A stretch of DNA of 64,000 nt, taken from positions 3,043,001 through 3,107,000 of the forward strand of contig NW_027288510.1 of NCBI RefSeq assembly GCF_037038585.1. The letters run 5' to 3'. The translations under genes were made by a program, and so were the position numbers. The stretch is from Patagioenas fasciata. Lineage: Eukaryota > Chordata > Aves > Columbiformes > Columbidae. Positions 21,912-33,861 of the stretch are shown here, piece after piece (position 1 is the stretch's first letter; each line of letters opens with the position of its first letter). The notes beneath the pieces are model-generated. The model worked only from the letters and a program-made list of their open reading frames with translations, was not told the origin of the DNA and searched no databases.

Positions 21912-24617
21912 TTAAGGGTTGTCATCACTGCAATCGGTTTCTCCTCTGTTAGCTAGCCAAGGTCTCACCCACTTTGCTGGGATCCATGAATTTTTGTGGT
22001 TACCTGTAGAAACACAAGCATATCCCCTTCCCCAGGTTATTAGTGACATAGGACCTTCCCATTGTTGTGTTGTCGGATTAAACACACTAACCTTAGGCAC
22101 ATTTTCGGAAAAATCTTTGACATTTTTGATATGGTGCATAACAACCGGTTCCATTTCAGTTTCACTTTTAGGATTAAGCCAGTTCAGCACATACAATGCC
22201 TTCATCAATACCTCTTCTGGGCTCACACCAATTCCCCCTTGTTTTTTCAAAACAGACAAAAGATTTTTTAATGCACGGTGTGCACGCTCAATAATTGCTT
22301 GGCCAGTAGAATTATAAGGGATTCCAAACAGGTGCTGTACCTTCCACTGGGTGAGGAAGGCTGCAAGTCTGTCAGAGCGGTATGCAGGACCATTATCTGT
22401 TTTGATTTGTGTAGGGACACCCATGACAGCAAAAGCTTGTAGTAAATGACGTTTTACTGCCTTTGCATTTGCTGAGGTCAAGGCTGTAGCCCACAGCAGT
22501 CCTGAACAGGTATCTATGGAGACATGAATGTACTTTTGTCTGCCAAATGGTGCAAATTCAGTAATATCAGTTTGCCATAACTGACCTGGCTGCAAGCCCC
22601 GAGGATTTACTCCCTTTTGTTGGAGAGGGACTATGCGGGCACAATCAGGACAAGCTGCGATAATGGCTCGAGCTTGTTCCTTTGTAATTGTAAACTGCTT
22701 TCGGAGTGCTGCTGAGGACTGATGAAAGAATTCGTGAGCTTGTCTGGCTTGTTCAAAAGGGGATATATCTGCTACTGCCACAAGTTTGTCTATGATGCTG
22801 TTTCCCTCTACTAGACCACCTGGTATGTTAGTATGGCTTTTTATATGCATGATAAATACTGGTGCTGTCCTATAATCTAATACGTTCCACAAATCTAACA
22901 ATGCTTCAAACAACAAGGAATTGGAAACTCGCTGCAAAAGCGCTCTATGTATTCTTTGTACAATTCCCACAACATAAAGAGAATCTGTTACCAGATTAAC
23001 TGGAGAGTTATGCCATTTTTGCAATGCTGCTGTCACCGCTCGCAATTCTAAAATTTGAACCGATCCTTCAGCTATGACAATCTGTGAATGCCACTGACCA
23101 TTCTCAAACCATACAAAGCCTCCTTTGCATGAGCGACTACTCGCATCTGTGAAAATGGTTATAGCATCTAGTGGATGCTCACTAACAATTGACATAGGCT
23201 CTAAGGGGAGGTTGGTCTTAAATATAGGATGTGGTGGATAATGATTGTCCACCTGCACCGGAATCCGGGCAAGAGCTGAGGCAAGATCGTCATGTTTGAG
23301 AAGGATCTGTTCAAACAAATTGAGGGAAATAGGGATCACAATTTTAGCAACATATAGTCCAGACAATGTCAGAAATCTGCTTAGTCCTTTCACTATCACT
23401 TGGGCAATGGCTTCCCACCTCTGAATGATGGTTTTTTGTTTTTGGCTGTTTAAAAATATCCATTCTAATATTACCAATGGATCCTTTTCTTCCGTGCTCC
23501 ACTGGGCCAAAAGTCCTGCCACTTCCTTATTGGTATTATAGACATAGAGAGTAACAGGCAATTCTGATCTTACCCGCTGAGCAGTATTCTGTGAAACTTT
23601 TCTTGCAATCTGCTCAAGCGCTTTCTGTGCTTCTGGTGTGAGGCACCGTGGTTCTTGGGGGTCTCGTCCCCCACGGAGGAGACTAAACAGCGGTTGCAAA
23701 TCTGTATTTGTAATACCCACAACATTTCTTATCCACTGTAAGTCCCCTACTAACTTCATTGCATCGTGAAGGGTTGCTATCTTTGCTTTCACAGTAAGCT
23801 TCTGAGGTCTAATCATGGCCTGAGTTAGTTCATATCCTAAATATTTCCATGGTGCGGTTTGCTGTACCTTTTCTGGTGCCACAACCAGACCCCATTGACC
23901 TAATTGCTTTGTCAACTGAGTTATTATGTCCTTACTAATTTTCTCTTTATTGCACAAAAGGATATCATCCATATAATGATAGATGATCATCTGAGGGTGT
24001 TGTTGCCTGAATGATTTTAAAGCCAAATCTACATACCATTGGCAAATAGTAGGAGAATTTTTCATTCCCTGAGGTAGCACTACCCAATGATATCTTTTTG
24101 TGGGAGCTTGATGATTAAGCACTGGAACAGTAAAGGCAAATTTTTCACAATCCTCTGGGTGTAAAGGAATCGTGAAAAAACAATCCTTCAGATCAATGAC
24201 AGTTATATCCCAATCTTTTGGAAGCATGGTTGGGGTAGGAAGACCTGGTTGTAGTGCCCCCATATCTTTCATTACTGCATTAATTGCCCTGAGGTCCTGT
24301 AACAAACGCCACTTCCCTGATTTCTTCTGGATAGTAAAAACAGGTGTATTCCACGGGCTGGTGGAAGGGACCAAATGTCCGAGACTGAGTTGCTCTTCAA
24401 CCAGCTCCTCTAAATGTGCGAGCTTTTCTTTTGGTAATGGCCATTGATCCACCCAGACAGGATCATTTGTTTCCCAACTCAGCTTCATACATGGCCGGGT
24501 GTCGCTCGCTGCAATGGCCATTATTAAAAAGGTGACTGCATAACTATTCCCCACTGAGACATCACATCCCTTCCCAATAATGCAATTGTTGTGTTTAGAA
24601 CATAAGGTCGTACCCAT
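21912..24617 (-). CDS. pol: Class II ERV pol: reverse transcriptase, RNase H, integrase
   Basis: Open frame of 901 codons. Reverse transcriptase comes first, with YMDD in its active site. RNase H follows, with FTDAS, ELRAV and TDSLYV supplying the acidic residues. Integrase has the HHCC finger (HEFFH ... CPDC) and a DD35E core (TDITEF, TDNGPAY, then E 35 residues on), and its tail ends PAKWVRPWLANRG. The frame overlaps pro by about 94 nt and lies in the -1 frame, so it would be made by ribosomal frameshifting. I see no internal stop. Upstream gag is broken, so the element would not produce its own particles as it stands. Confidence 0.9.
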   Translation of the reverse strand: MGTTLCSKHNNCIIGKGCDVSVGNSYAVTFLIMAIAASDTRPCMKLSWETNDPVWVDQWPLPKEKLAHLEELVEEQLSLGHLVPSTSPWNTPVFTIQKKSGKWRLLQDLRAINAVMKDMGALQPGLPTPTMLPKDWDITVIDLKDCFFTIPLHPEDCEKFAFTVPVLNHQAPTKRYHWVVLPQGMKNSPTICQWYVDLALKSFRQQHPQMIIYHYMDDILLCNKEKISKDIITQLTKQLGQWGLVVAPEKVQQTAPWKYLGYELTQAMIRPQKLTVKAKIATLHDAMKLVGDLQWIRNVVGITNTDLQPLFSLLRGGRDPQEPRCLTPEAQKALEQIARKVSQNTAQRVRSELPVTLYVYNTNKEVAGLLAQWSTEEKDPLVILEWIFLNSQKQKTIIQRWEAIAQVIVKGLSRFLTLSGLYVAKIVIPISLNLFEQILLKHDDLASALARIPVQVDNHYPPHPIFKTNLPLEPMSIVSEHPLDAITIFTDASSRSCKGGFVWFENGQWHSQIVIAEGSVQILELRAVTAALQKWHNSPVNLVTDSLYVVGIVQRIHRALLQRVSNSLLFEALLDLWNVLDYRTAPVFIMHIKSHTNIPGGLVEGNSIIDKLVAVADISPFEQARQAHEFFHQSSAALRKQFTITKEQARAIIAACPDCARIVPLQQKGVNPRGLQPGQLWQTDITEFAPFGRQKYIHVSIDTCSGLLWATALTSANAKAVKRHLLQAFAVMGVPTQIKTDNGPAYRSDRLAAFLTQWKVQHLFGIPYNSTGQAIIERAHRALKNLLSVLKKQGGIGVSPEEVLMKALYVLNWLNPKSETEMEPVVMHHIKNVKDFSENVPKVSVFNPTTQQWEGPMSLITWGRGYACVSTGNHKNSWIPAKWVRPWLANRGETDCSDDNP

Positions 24618-25270
24618 GCCTCTAAGCCCTCGCCCTCCTCCCTTATCTTAACCATATGTGTGCTGATGTGGGTGGGAGTGGCCCCCCCTATCCCCACTAC
24701 CATGGTATTTACTGCTTCTAAAGGCCAACACAAAGGCCAGTCAGTGCGAGGGATAATCGTCACATCTGCGCCTGAATCTAAAAGCATTCTTTTCCTCTTA
24801 ATCTCACTGCCAGGCCCAATAATGGAAACTACCCTAGATGGTTTGTCCAAAGTCAGTTTTTCCGTGAAAGCAACCACAGGGGCTCCAGTAGAACCAAAAC
24901 CTTTCTGACCTCTTTCTGTATTTAAAGCCTTTGGAACACATGCTTTAAAAGGTACCAATTGTGCTATACGGGTCCCCTGTTTAATAGTCACAGGGGGTGT
25001 TAAGACTTGCAACATAATACCTATGGGTCCAACATAATCAGAGTCTATTAATCCTGGCAAAACAAACAACCCCTGTCTTGAAGCAGAAGAACGACCTATT
25101 AAAAGTGCACTCAATCCATACCCTAGGGGCCCTGTTACTGTAGATGGAACTACATGTACAGACCGGTCTGTTATTGTGACATCTGTTCCCACGGCCAGAT
25201 CGACGCCTGCGCTTCCTGAGGTTGCTGCCCTGAGCTCGGACAAGCAACCATGGCTGTTCCCCCTCTCGGC
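24524..25270 (-). CDS. pro: Class II ERV pro: dUTPase and aspartic protease
   Basis: Open frame with a trimeric dUTPase first: GSAGVDL (motif 1), GRSS (motif 2), DSDYVG (motif 3) and RGQKGFGSTG (motif 5) are all present. The retroviral protease follows, with LLDSGADVTII as its active site and LLGRDVMSQWG near the end. It overlaps the end of gag by at least 73 nt in the -1 frame. A dUTPase in this position is a betaretrovirus trait. The start is set by frameshifting from gag, so the first methionine codon is not used as evidence. Confidence 0.88.
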   Translation of the reverse strand, partial: AERGNSHGCLSELRAATSGSAGVDLAVGTDVTITDRSVHVVPSTVTGPLGYGLSALLIGRSSASRQGLFVLPGLIDSDYVGPIGIMLQVLTPPVTIKQGTRIAQLVPFKACVPKALNTERGQKGFGSTGAPVVAFTEKLTLDKPSRVVSIIGPGSEIKRKRMLLDSGADVTIIPRTDWPLCWPLEAVNTMVVGIGGATPTHISTHMVKIREEGEGLEAWVRPYVLNTTIALLGRDVMSQWGIVMQSPF

Positions 25271-27457
25271 TGGTATTGTGGTGTCATCGCGCCCCAGCCC
25301 CTGGCGCTGGTCCTCCCGTTTCCCGGCAGCGGTGTCCCATCTTTTTTAAATCTTGATCGACACTCCACTACTCGGTGTCCATACTTATCACACCGACTGC
25401 ACGTGCCATCAAAGCGCAAATTATTGAGAGGGGCTGGTGACTGACTAGTGCCATTACTAGGTCCCCCTCTCCGAGTATACTGAGGGCAATTTCTTCTAAT
25501 ATGTCCTGTTTGTCCACAAGTAAAACATGCTAGGCCGCGAGAAGAAGGGCTTCGGCCTTTCATTGCAGGCTTACGTGCTGCAGCCAAGGCCGCAGCGTGG
25601 GCTTGAGCATGTATTTTTGCTTTTTCTACCTCCTGTTGCATAATTGGTACCTGTGTGCAAGCTTCCACCATCTCTGCTAAAGAAGCAGTTTTTCCCAAAC
25701 CGGCTAATATCTGTTGGCATTGGGTGTTTGCATTCATCATAGCCAAATCTTTCCCCACAGCAGCTTTTGCCTCTGGAGTCAAGTTAGGAGAGGCATCTAT
25801 CACTTCTTTCAAACGATCTACAAACTTCATATATGGTTCCCCAGGATCCCACTCTATTGTAGAATAGGGTGGCACAGGGTTACCTCTATTTGGCAATTCT
25901 TTCACTGCTGCCAAGGCAAGCCCTTGCGTTTGCTGCAAAATCCTTGGATGAAGTGCTGCCTGAGTAGCACCATCCGCATATTGCCCACGACCCAGTAACC
26001 GGTCCATGCTCGCTAACCACAACGGATCATCAGCTGGTAAACGAACATTTTCTAATACTGCCAATTCCACTTTCCCCTGCCACTTGTCCAAGAACAGCAA
26101 ATACCCCGTTGGAGGAAGCAATAACTCCATCAATGCCCTAATATCTGTTTGAGTTAGTACTTGCCCCTTGAAAAATGAATTGATTAGCTGCATCACATGC
26201 TTATTATCCATACCATATTGCATAACTGCACTTTGCAACTGCTTAACCGTTTTCCAATCAAAAGGCGACCACTGCCTTTGTCCTCTATTATCTATGTGCA
26301 CTGGCACTGCTGTAATACTACCAGGTAACATGATCCCTTCAATAGCTGCATCTCTGATTACCCCTTGCCAACGTTGCCCTGCATTATAAGAATGATCTCG
26401 AGGAATATCTCTACCCTGATGCACAGGGCAGCACCCAAATTATCATTATTATCACTGCTATACAATTCCCTTGTGTTTCCCTGTGGATCAGTAAGTCGAC
26501 GCATATTTGCAAACCGATCTACTAACCCAGTCTCCAGCCCTTTTCCATATCGCGCTCTCAAATATTCATCTGCTTCTCTTACAGACCACATCCCATCTTC
26601 AACACATTGTCTAGCCCATTTTTGTATTCGCTCCCTTTTGATACGGAGCTCCTCCGGAGTGAGGTCTAATTCCGCCCCCTCCCTTTCCTGTTTTCCCCGT
26701 TTTTCACATTCCCTGCCAATTGCCTCCAGCCCGTCCTTAATTGCATCTGACGCCTTTTTATATGCTATTAACCGCGAAGTTTTACTGTTACCGCCATCTA
26801 GTCGTTTCATAGCTTCTAGAACTTCTTGCATCTGGCTCTCCTGCCGTCTCAGTAAGTCCTTCAGGCTCTGCACGTCGCTCTCCTCCTGGCAGTCAGGGCG
26901 ATTCTGCGGTGCTCCGTCCTGGTGTTCCATCGGGTCCTCCGGCAAAGGCACGTCGGCTGGATTAACTTGTCCTGGCTTGTTGAAACTTGCCGGTTGCTGC
27001 CATTCGTTGTCGGAGCCAGGCAATGGCTCAACGGGCGCAGAGGGTATAATTTGCTCTCCGCCCCAGAACTCCAGATCTGATACGGGACATACCAGCGGTG
27101 TTGATTCTTCGGAGTTCTCGGAGGGTGGGCAGCTCGCGGCGGGCGGCTCCGAGGGGACGGCACACAGCTCGGCTCCTCTGAGACTTCCTGCACCAGCTGC
27201 CTGACCTCCCGCCAGGGTCCGGCGAGATCGCAAGCCTCGCGGCTCCCCCTTGTAACCGCTTCCCATAGTTCGGTCCCTATGTCCTCCCATGTACCGGGAG
27301 AAAAAAATTCGTCCGTCGAACGAACACAGCCCTTACGCTGGGCGAATAGTAACAGGCGCTCCACCGCGTCTTTTTCCAAAATTCTTCCTGTTCTTGCAGC
27401 CAGCTGCAGAATACTTCTCACTATTATTTTTCCTTCCACGGATGCCGTGTTTCCCAT
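25171..27457 (-). pseudogene. gag: Class II ERV gag, broken by two frame changes
   Basis: The matrix start at 27457 begins MGNTAS, a myristoylation-type N terminus. The coding signal leaves that frame near 27.2 kb and leaves the second frame near 26.43 kb, each step equal to the loss of one base or gain of two. The last frame (25171-26424) carries the capsid major-homology region (around GEPYMKFVDRL) and two zinc knuckles (CFTCGQTGHIRRNC and CSRCDKYGHRVVEC). Because of the breaks no full Gag can be made. Confidence 0.85.
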
Positions 27458-27571
27458 GCCACCTGCTTCTTCGTAGGCCTACTTTCCGCTATGATTGAGC
27501 GCTGGGCTGGTGTCGCCCCCAGGTGGCGTCCTCGCGTCTTCACTTCCGGCGATCTTGCTTCGATACGAAGG

Positions 27572-27589
27572 ATCACGTCGGGGTCACAA
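27572..27589 (-). other. Primer binding site, tRNA-Trp type
   Basis: The 18 bases two positions after the 5' LTR read TTGTGACCCCGACGTGAT on the minus strand. This matches the tRNA-Trp primer site of avian leukosis-sarcoma viruses except at one base. Confidence 0.8.
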
Positions 27590-27591
27590 AG

Positions 27592-27919
27592 TGTTGCTTT
27601 ATCCGTGCGAGCCACGGAACCTGACACACCAATATGATGTTCACAGAGTTCGCTTTATTGTCGGACCGGGCTGGCTTTATAGCAAAGCTGCCCTGTCCAC
27701 GCGCCTTACAACAACGTGATTGGTTGTAACTCGTGTTATACAATAACATGCTAGGCTGCATGTACTGTCCACGCGCTCTGCACGCATGTGTCCGGCGATT
27801 GCTCACTCATTATTACATTCTAATGGTGCTCCTTTAGTCTCTTTTGTCTCTGGCTTCACCTCTCAGCCAGGCTGGCGACAACCCCATCCCCCTGGGGCGG
27901 GGGGGGCTCTGCCACTACA
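27592..27919 (-). repeat. 5' LTR of the class II ERV
   Basis: 328 bp, differing from the 3' LTR at three sites. The TATA-like box is at about 27675-27682 and AATAAA at 27654-27659, both on the minus strand. Confidence 0.93.
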
Positions 27920-28360
27920 CTCTAGGTTAGTTGCTACCCATAATTCCTGCCCTTGGATTTCACACTTCTCCAATTTTTTTCTATCATAACATCCAGAATT
28001 AATAGGAGCGTGATAATGTAGAACATATTGGGTTAGTCTCCCTATTCTCACACGCTCGTAGCACTTGGTACAGGGATTGGCCAGGCTAAGTTGGGAACAA
28101 TAAGTCACCACTGCTAGCAAGGGGATCAGGTCCAGGGTTCTGCACCCTCTGCCTCTCTGGCCGACCAGGCTGCAGCCGCAGCCGAGTTCGTCATCTTCTC
28201 GGCAGCAAGGGCCGTGTCCCCGCCTTTCCTGTTTTTACCGTTAGCGTGGCGACTTTTTATCGTTTCCCAACTCTTGGCCTTCACTTCCCAGGAACAACAG
28301 GAGCAACACGGAATGTGGTTTCTCTGTCTGCACTCTGTTCTCCTCATCACTGGTGGGCTC
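27920..28360 (-). pseudogene. env: Old class I ERV env remnant, 5' part (copy 2, split)
   Basis: Continuation of the remnant at 20539-21226 on the far side of the class II ERV. It begins with the second CTCTAG target copy and contains LANPCTKCYERV on the minus strand. Confidence 0.65.
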
Positions 28361-28619
28361 TAAATTCCCATTCACCCCTTCAGTAAATACCTCCCACCAT
28401 TCTCCGCTATTCTTTTTCTATTCTTCCAGCGGCAACTGGAATCCTCAACCGAGCCCCGGTTTCCTTATCTTCTGTTCTTAGACATTTCTTACACAATCCT
28501 GTCGGTAAGTTCCCTTTGTGGATATGCTTATACCACAGTCCATTTACAACCTAAACATCAAATATAAAATGAGAATTACATATACAACTCGGTTCAACAC
28601 ATTTAGCTATTAAGCCATT

Positions 28620-28940
28620 CTCATTTTCATTTATACTGGGCATTCACATCAATAACACTAATAGTAGTTACATCACCAATCCCGTGTCAATTTCAATTTC
28701 AGTTTGCCCGGTTCTTGAGATACTTTCCAGGTTCTTTCTTCCGTCAGGGCTCCTCTAACTCGAGAGACGCGTGTCCATCCTTTCCCTGCCCTCCCAACAG
28801 CTGTTTCTGTAGTTAACCAAACAAGAAAAGGCCCCTCCCATCATGGGGTTGGAGTTTCTTCTATCCAGGTTTTCATTAGTGTTGCCCCCATATCTACCAA
28901 AAATTCTACTTGTTTGTTCTTTTGGGTTTCTTCTTCCCAA
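28620..28940 (-). pseudogene. Old class I ERV protease/integrase fusion remnant (copy 2)
   Basis: Same structure as 5600-5930, with small differences (for example one T fewer near 28915). Confidence 0.6.
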
Positions 28941-28949
28941 TGCGGTGAG

Positions 28950-29615
28950 CACCACCCAGGCTGCTCACCCAGAAGGACTAAAACTGCTTCCCAGTGCAAC
29001 CCCAAACACCCTTCACTTCAGCAGGTGACCGCACTTGTGCTTTCAGCTCCTGGGCTGGTGCTGTCCGGGCTTTCCCTGCTCAGCACTGACTGTGTTTTGG
29101 GAAGGCAGGAGCCAGTGCAAACCCTTCTCCGCTGTTCTGCTCTTTTTCTGCTATTTTTCCCCTTTGCTGTGAAGCTCAGCTGCTCCATGAGTTATTGTGT
29201 TCTCCTGTGAGCGTGGGGTTTGTCCTCTGCTGTGGAGCACGAGAGCGAAGCCCCCGGAGCCCCGGCTGGTGCAGACCCCGCAGCGAGGGTGACAGACCCG
29301 GAGCCAGGAGCAGTTTCCCCAGGGTGAGGAGCAAGTGGAGCTGCTCACACCAAGGGCACAGGCAGGGTTGGTGCACGTCACCGGTTCTAAGGCTGTCACC
29401 AGAACCTGACAACCTGACAACAGTGTGCTGGCTCCCCGGGCAGTTGAAGTACAACCAGAACGCAAGAGGCAGCTTAAATTCGGGGTCGTCTTTTTGCCAG
29501 GAGCAACAAATGCCGTGATGGAGACAACGGGGAAAAGGTGGAAACTCTCAGACCGCGGTGCAGTCTCAGAGAGGAAAAGAGATGAACGAGACACTGATGA
29601 GCGGGAAGAGTTGAC
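28950..29615. other. Unrecognised spacer of the duplicated unit (copy 2)
   Basis: Counterpart of 5940-6598. No gene seen. Confidence 0.5.
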
Positions 29616-31462
29616 GTATTTATCATAGAAACATTAAAGGTTATAGAGAGATGGAATGTTACACGAGATCAAATATTTAAATACATTCGCTCCAGACACA
29701 AAATAGTGTTAAAAAGTTCATCTATTTATTATAGATACATTAAATATTATACAAAGCTCAAACATGATCTAAAGATCAAACATTAAAATCTACTAACTCC
29801 AGACAAGAATTGGTGGGAAAACGTTTGCATATTTATTATATAAGTATTAAATATTAAATAAAGATTAAATAGAATACAAAATCAAACATTAAAATATATT
29901 AACTCCAGACACAAATTAGTGGTCAAAAGTTAATCCATTTATTATAGAAACATTCAATATGAGATAAAGATTAAATATCATATAAAGATCAAATATTATC
30001 TAGAGATCAAACACTAAAATCTACTAACTCCAGACGAGAATTGGTGGAATAAAGTTCAAGTATTTATTATATAAATATTAAATAAAGATTATGTGTTATA
30101 TAAAGCTTAAATATTAATCCTAGTAACTCCAGATCAAAAAATACTGGAAAAATGTTTACGGATTTTTATAGAAACATTCAATAATATATAGAGATTAAAT
30201 ATGATATAAGGATCAAATATTAAACTATATTAACTCCAGACAAAAATTAGTTGAAAAAAGTTACGGATTTATTATAGAAATGTTACATATCTATAAAAAC
30301 TAAATACTACATAAGGATCAAATATTAAAATATTTTAACGCCAGACAAGAATTGGTGGGGGAAAAAAGTTCACAGATTTCTTATGTAAATAAAGATTATG
30401 TATTAAATAAAGATTATGTATGATATAAAAGCTCAAATCTTAATATATATTAACTCAAGAGAAGAATTAGTGGAAAAAAAGTGACGTATTTATGATAGAG
30501 ATGTTACATCCATGTAAAGATTGAATATGACATAGGGATCAAATATTAGAATATTTTAATGCCAGACAAGAATTGGTGGAAAAAAGTTCAAGTATTTATT
30601 CTATAAATATTAAATAAAGATGATGTGTTCTATAAAGCTCAGTTATTAGTATCTATTAACTCCAGAAAAAAAGGGTGGAAAAAAGTTTCTCTATTTATTT
30701 TATATGCATCTCTAGATATGTGATATAAAGCTCAAACACTATCTACAGAAGAAACATTAAAATACATTAACTCCAGACAAAAATGGGTTGAAAAACGTTG
30801 ATATACTTATCATATCAATATTAAATATTATACAAGGATCAAATATTATATAAAGATTTAATAATAAAATATATCAACTCCAGAAAATAATTATTGGGGA
30901 AGGTCTATGTACATAGTAAATAAATATTAAATATTAGTACATTAAATAAACATATTAAATAAATATTAAACATTAGTACATTAAATAAACATATCACATA
31001 AATATTAAATATCAGTATGTTAAATAAAAAATATTAAATAAAGCTCAAATACTATATACAGCTAAACCATTTCAATATATTAACTCCAAGGAGAAATTAG
31101 TGGAAAAAGTTTACGTACTTATTCTGTGAATACTGAATATTATACAAGCTAAAATATTCTATAAAGCTAAGCTATTTAAATATAGGAACTCCAAGCAGAC
31201 ATCAGTAGAAAAAAGATTCTATAATATTGAAGGTTTCTGTAGAAGTATGGAAAGATTAAATATGATCAACACATCGAGTATTAAAATACATTAACTGCAG
31301 ACAAAAACTGGAAAAAAGTTAATATACTCGTTATAGAAATATTAAATATGATACAAAGCTCAAACATTATATACAGGTCACATATTAAAATACATGAACT
31401 CCAGACTAAAACTGGGGGGAAAAAAGTTTACATACTTATGATATAAACAGTAAATCCTATCC
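29616..31462. repeat. AT-rich tandem array, about 105-bp units (copy 2)
   Basis: Counterpart of 6599-8445, with the same unit order and scattered point differences. It sits directly downstream of gene C. Confidence 0.8.
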
Positions 31463-31474
31463 AGAGCTCAGCCA

Positions 31475-33861
31475 TTACAACCCATGAAGTGCGGGCTCCT
31501 CCTGTGCTGCAGCTTTTCTTCTCAGGATGCAGTCGAAGTTGCCCTGGGTGCTCATGGCGTAGAACACGTTCGCCTTGGGTGGGATCGCCAGCTCCGCAAG
31601 AGAGGGAGCAGAGCGAGCGTTCATGGGCGCCCCACTCAGCGTTGGGGGTTTATTCTCACCGGCAGCTGGGACAACGTGGCGATGGCGTTTCTGACGTCGC
31701 TCCGCATGTTACTCTTGCCGGCAAAATGCAGCAGAGCTCTTCAAGCAGCAGCAGCAGCAGAGTTCTGCTTCCCCACCTTTGTCCTCGGAGATGATCTGGA
31801 CCAGCTCGTAATCCTCAGCCGAGCCAGACTGCAGGTTGTGCTTCTCCATGGCTCGCTGGGTGACAGCAGGAGCCTTCTCTTGGTTACTCAGCTGCAAAGA
31901 GGGAGTTGCAAGGAGTCGCTTGGTAACCAAGTCGCAGATTCTGCCAGACGCTAAAACACGCTCTTTGCGACACCTGGGGGTGGAGTTAGTTCAAGACAAC
32001 AGACACTGCTCTAGAAATGCAGCAGGGAATCACAGCCTCTGCTCTCCTGAGCAACCGCTCGGAGAGGTGAGACCTTGTTCTCAGCAGCCATCGAATCCGC
32101 AGCAAGAGCTGCCCCAGCTGCTGTTTGCAGACATCCATTAATCCACAGTCTCCCCTGCTAAACACTTTCTGCGATGTCCTGCAAAGATTCTGGGCCTTGG
32201 AGCTGGGTTTGCTGGGGAAGGGGCACCTTGTGTCACAGCTCACACACCCCAGTGCTGAGCTGGACACACAACAGCCGGCGCTGGCAGAAGAGCAGGGGCA
32301 GCAAAGCCGGCACTTGCTCAGAGTGCTTCCCTTGGCATTGTTGATCAAATACAAGCTTCAATTTCAAGGCCAGAAACCTTGAGAGATGCTCTTTGCAAAC
32401 CTCTCATTCATCCCCTGCTCCACATGTTTTGATTTGTAACATCGGTCACGTTCCCTGTCAAGGAGGTCTGATCGGGGAATAGGTGTTTCCGAAACTAAAA
32501 GCACCATTCAAGTCACCTGGGGTGAAAACACCACCCACAGTAACAGCGCTTTGCTGTTCCCACCGCTCACCAGGATGCTCCTGTAGATGTTGCCGCTTCT
32601 GTCCTCTTCTACGCTGGTGCGGATGACGCAGCTCTCTCCGCTCTGCTGGTTGTAGACTGGCAGGACTGGCGGCACTTCTTTTGATGGAACGGGAGTCACG
32701 GGGCCGGGGCACTTCTTGGAGCACTTGTCATCAGATGGCAGCAAGGGGGGAGACGAGATCAAACACATTCATTACCATTGAATTTCAAAGATCCAAAAGC
32801 TAAAGATGACACTCTTCAGCACAACAGCCTTAACAAGGGCTTCGGCAACCCAGTTAAGGCAGCTTAGGTCAAGAGAGCAGAGTCTGCAGGACAAAGCTCC
32901 CTGGGAACGGAACCCAGCCCAGCCCAGGCTTGGTCTGGGCAGTTCCTGGCAGGTCAAACCACAGGGCTGGTGAGCTCTGACCTCACCTGCTTCTCACTTG
33001 CTCAGCTGCTCTGCCTGCCCCAGAATTAGGCTGGGCTGATGTACATGAGCCCTCCCCCCAAAATCGCCTTTCCCAGAGCTCAGGTCCCTCCATTCCACTG
33101 CCAGCAACGCTCCAGTCAAGATCCACAGGCTTGGGCAAGCGCCTGGGGCCGCCGGCAGCGTCAGCAGCCTCGCACAGGCTGTTTGTGCTGAACACAGGGC
33201 CCGGGCCCTACCTTGTGCTGAGGCTCCTCAGCAGTGTCGGTGGGAGGGACGATGGTGACGGTGCTGTCCCCAGAGCTCCCACCTGGAGCAGGTTTGGGCT
33301 GCGCGTTGACGGGGGTGCTGAGGGCGCTCACCCCCAAGCCCAGGAACGGCCTAGGGGAGAAAAGAAAGCACAACAGAGCTGGGCTGAGCACAGCTGTCAC
33401 TTGCTTCAACAATCTGACCTGCTGTTGTGTTTTCCTATCTCGAGTGGCCTATTGTTTGTGTGTGTATAGCAAATTAGACTCTATCCTTATTTGCTCTGAT
33501 TTGCTGCTGCAAATTTGAATTGAATTTATAATCCAGCACTAAAATCGTTCCTTTGTCTGACACCTTAGAGTTATTTCTGAAGTCTTTAGTCGATAACCCT
33601 CATGGCTACTTACACCAATAGAAAGAGACAACAGCAATACGTATTTCTAGCTGGCGGTGTCTCCTCGCAGCACTGCAGTGCTCTGGATCCCCAGCCAGGT
33701 TTGTCAGCTGGTGTTTGATTTATTCCAGTTCATATTCACACACCAAACCCCCTCCCCGTTGTACTCACAGGCTGAATCTCTTCACCACGCTCTTCTGAGC
33801 TCTGCCCGCTGCGGTGCTCTGGTCAGGAGCTGCTCCTTCGATTTCACGTGACAGACGGAAA
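31475..33861 (-). pseudogene. RALGDS-like: Gene C downstream exons: linker and RA domain, beyond a stop codon
   Basis: Exons 14 (33769-33861), 15 (33212-33350), 16 (about 32571-32723), 17 (31777-31891) and 18 (31475-31591), as in gene B. They lie after the shared TGA at 34110-34112, and the CGG at the last acceptor is also shared. Confidence 0.7.

Larger units (their letters stand above)
21227..27919 (-). mobile_element. Class II (betaretrovirus-like) endogenous retrovirus without env
   Basis: A 6,693-bp provirus in minus orientation, bounded by a 6-bp target duplication. It has two 328-bp LTRs (TG...CA) with three differences by my alignment, about 0.9%, which suggests a recent insertion. 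Order in its own direction: 5' LTR (27592-27919), primer site, gag (broken), dUTPase-protease, pol, about 357 bp of noncoding sequence, polypurine tract, 3' LTR (21227-21554). There is no envelope gene. The dUTPase within the pro frame and two successive -1 frame steps (gag to pro to pol) are betaretroviral traits; the tRNA-Trp type primer site and short LTR recall avian alpharetroviruses. Confidence 0.93.

Noticed and set aside
26365..27204. 279-codon plus-strand frame
   Set aside because: It is the antisense shadow of retroviral gag.
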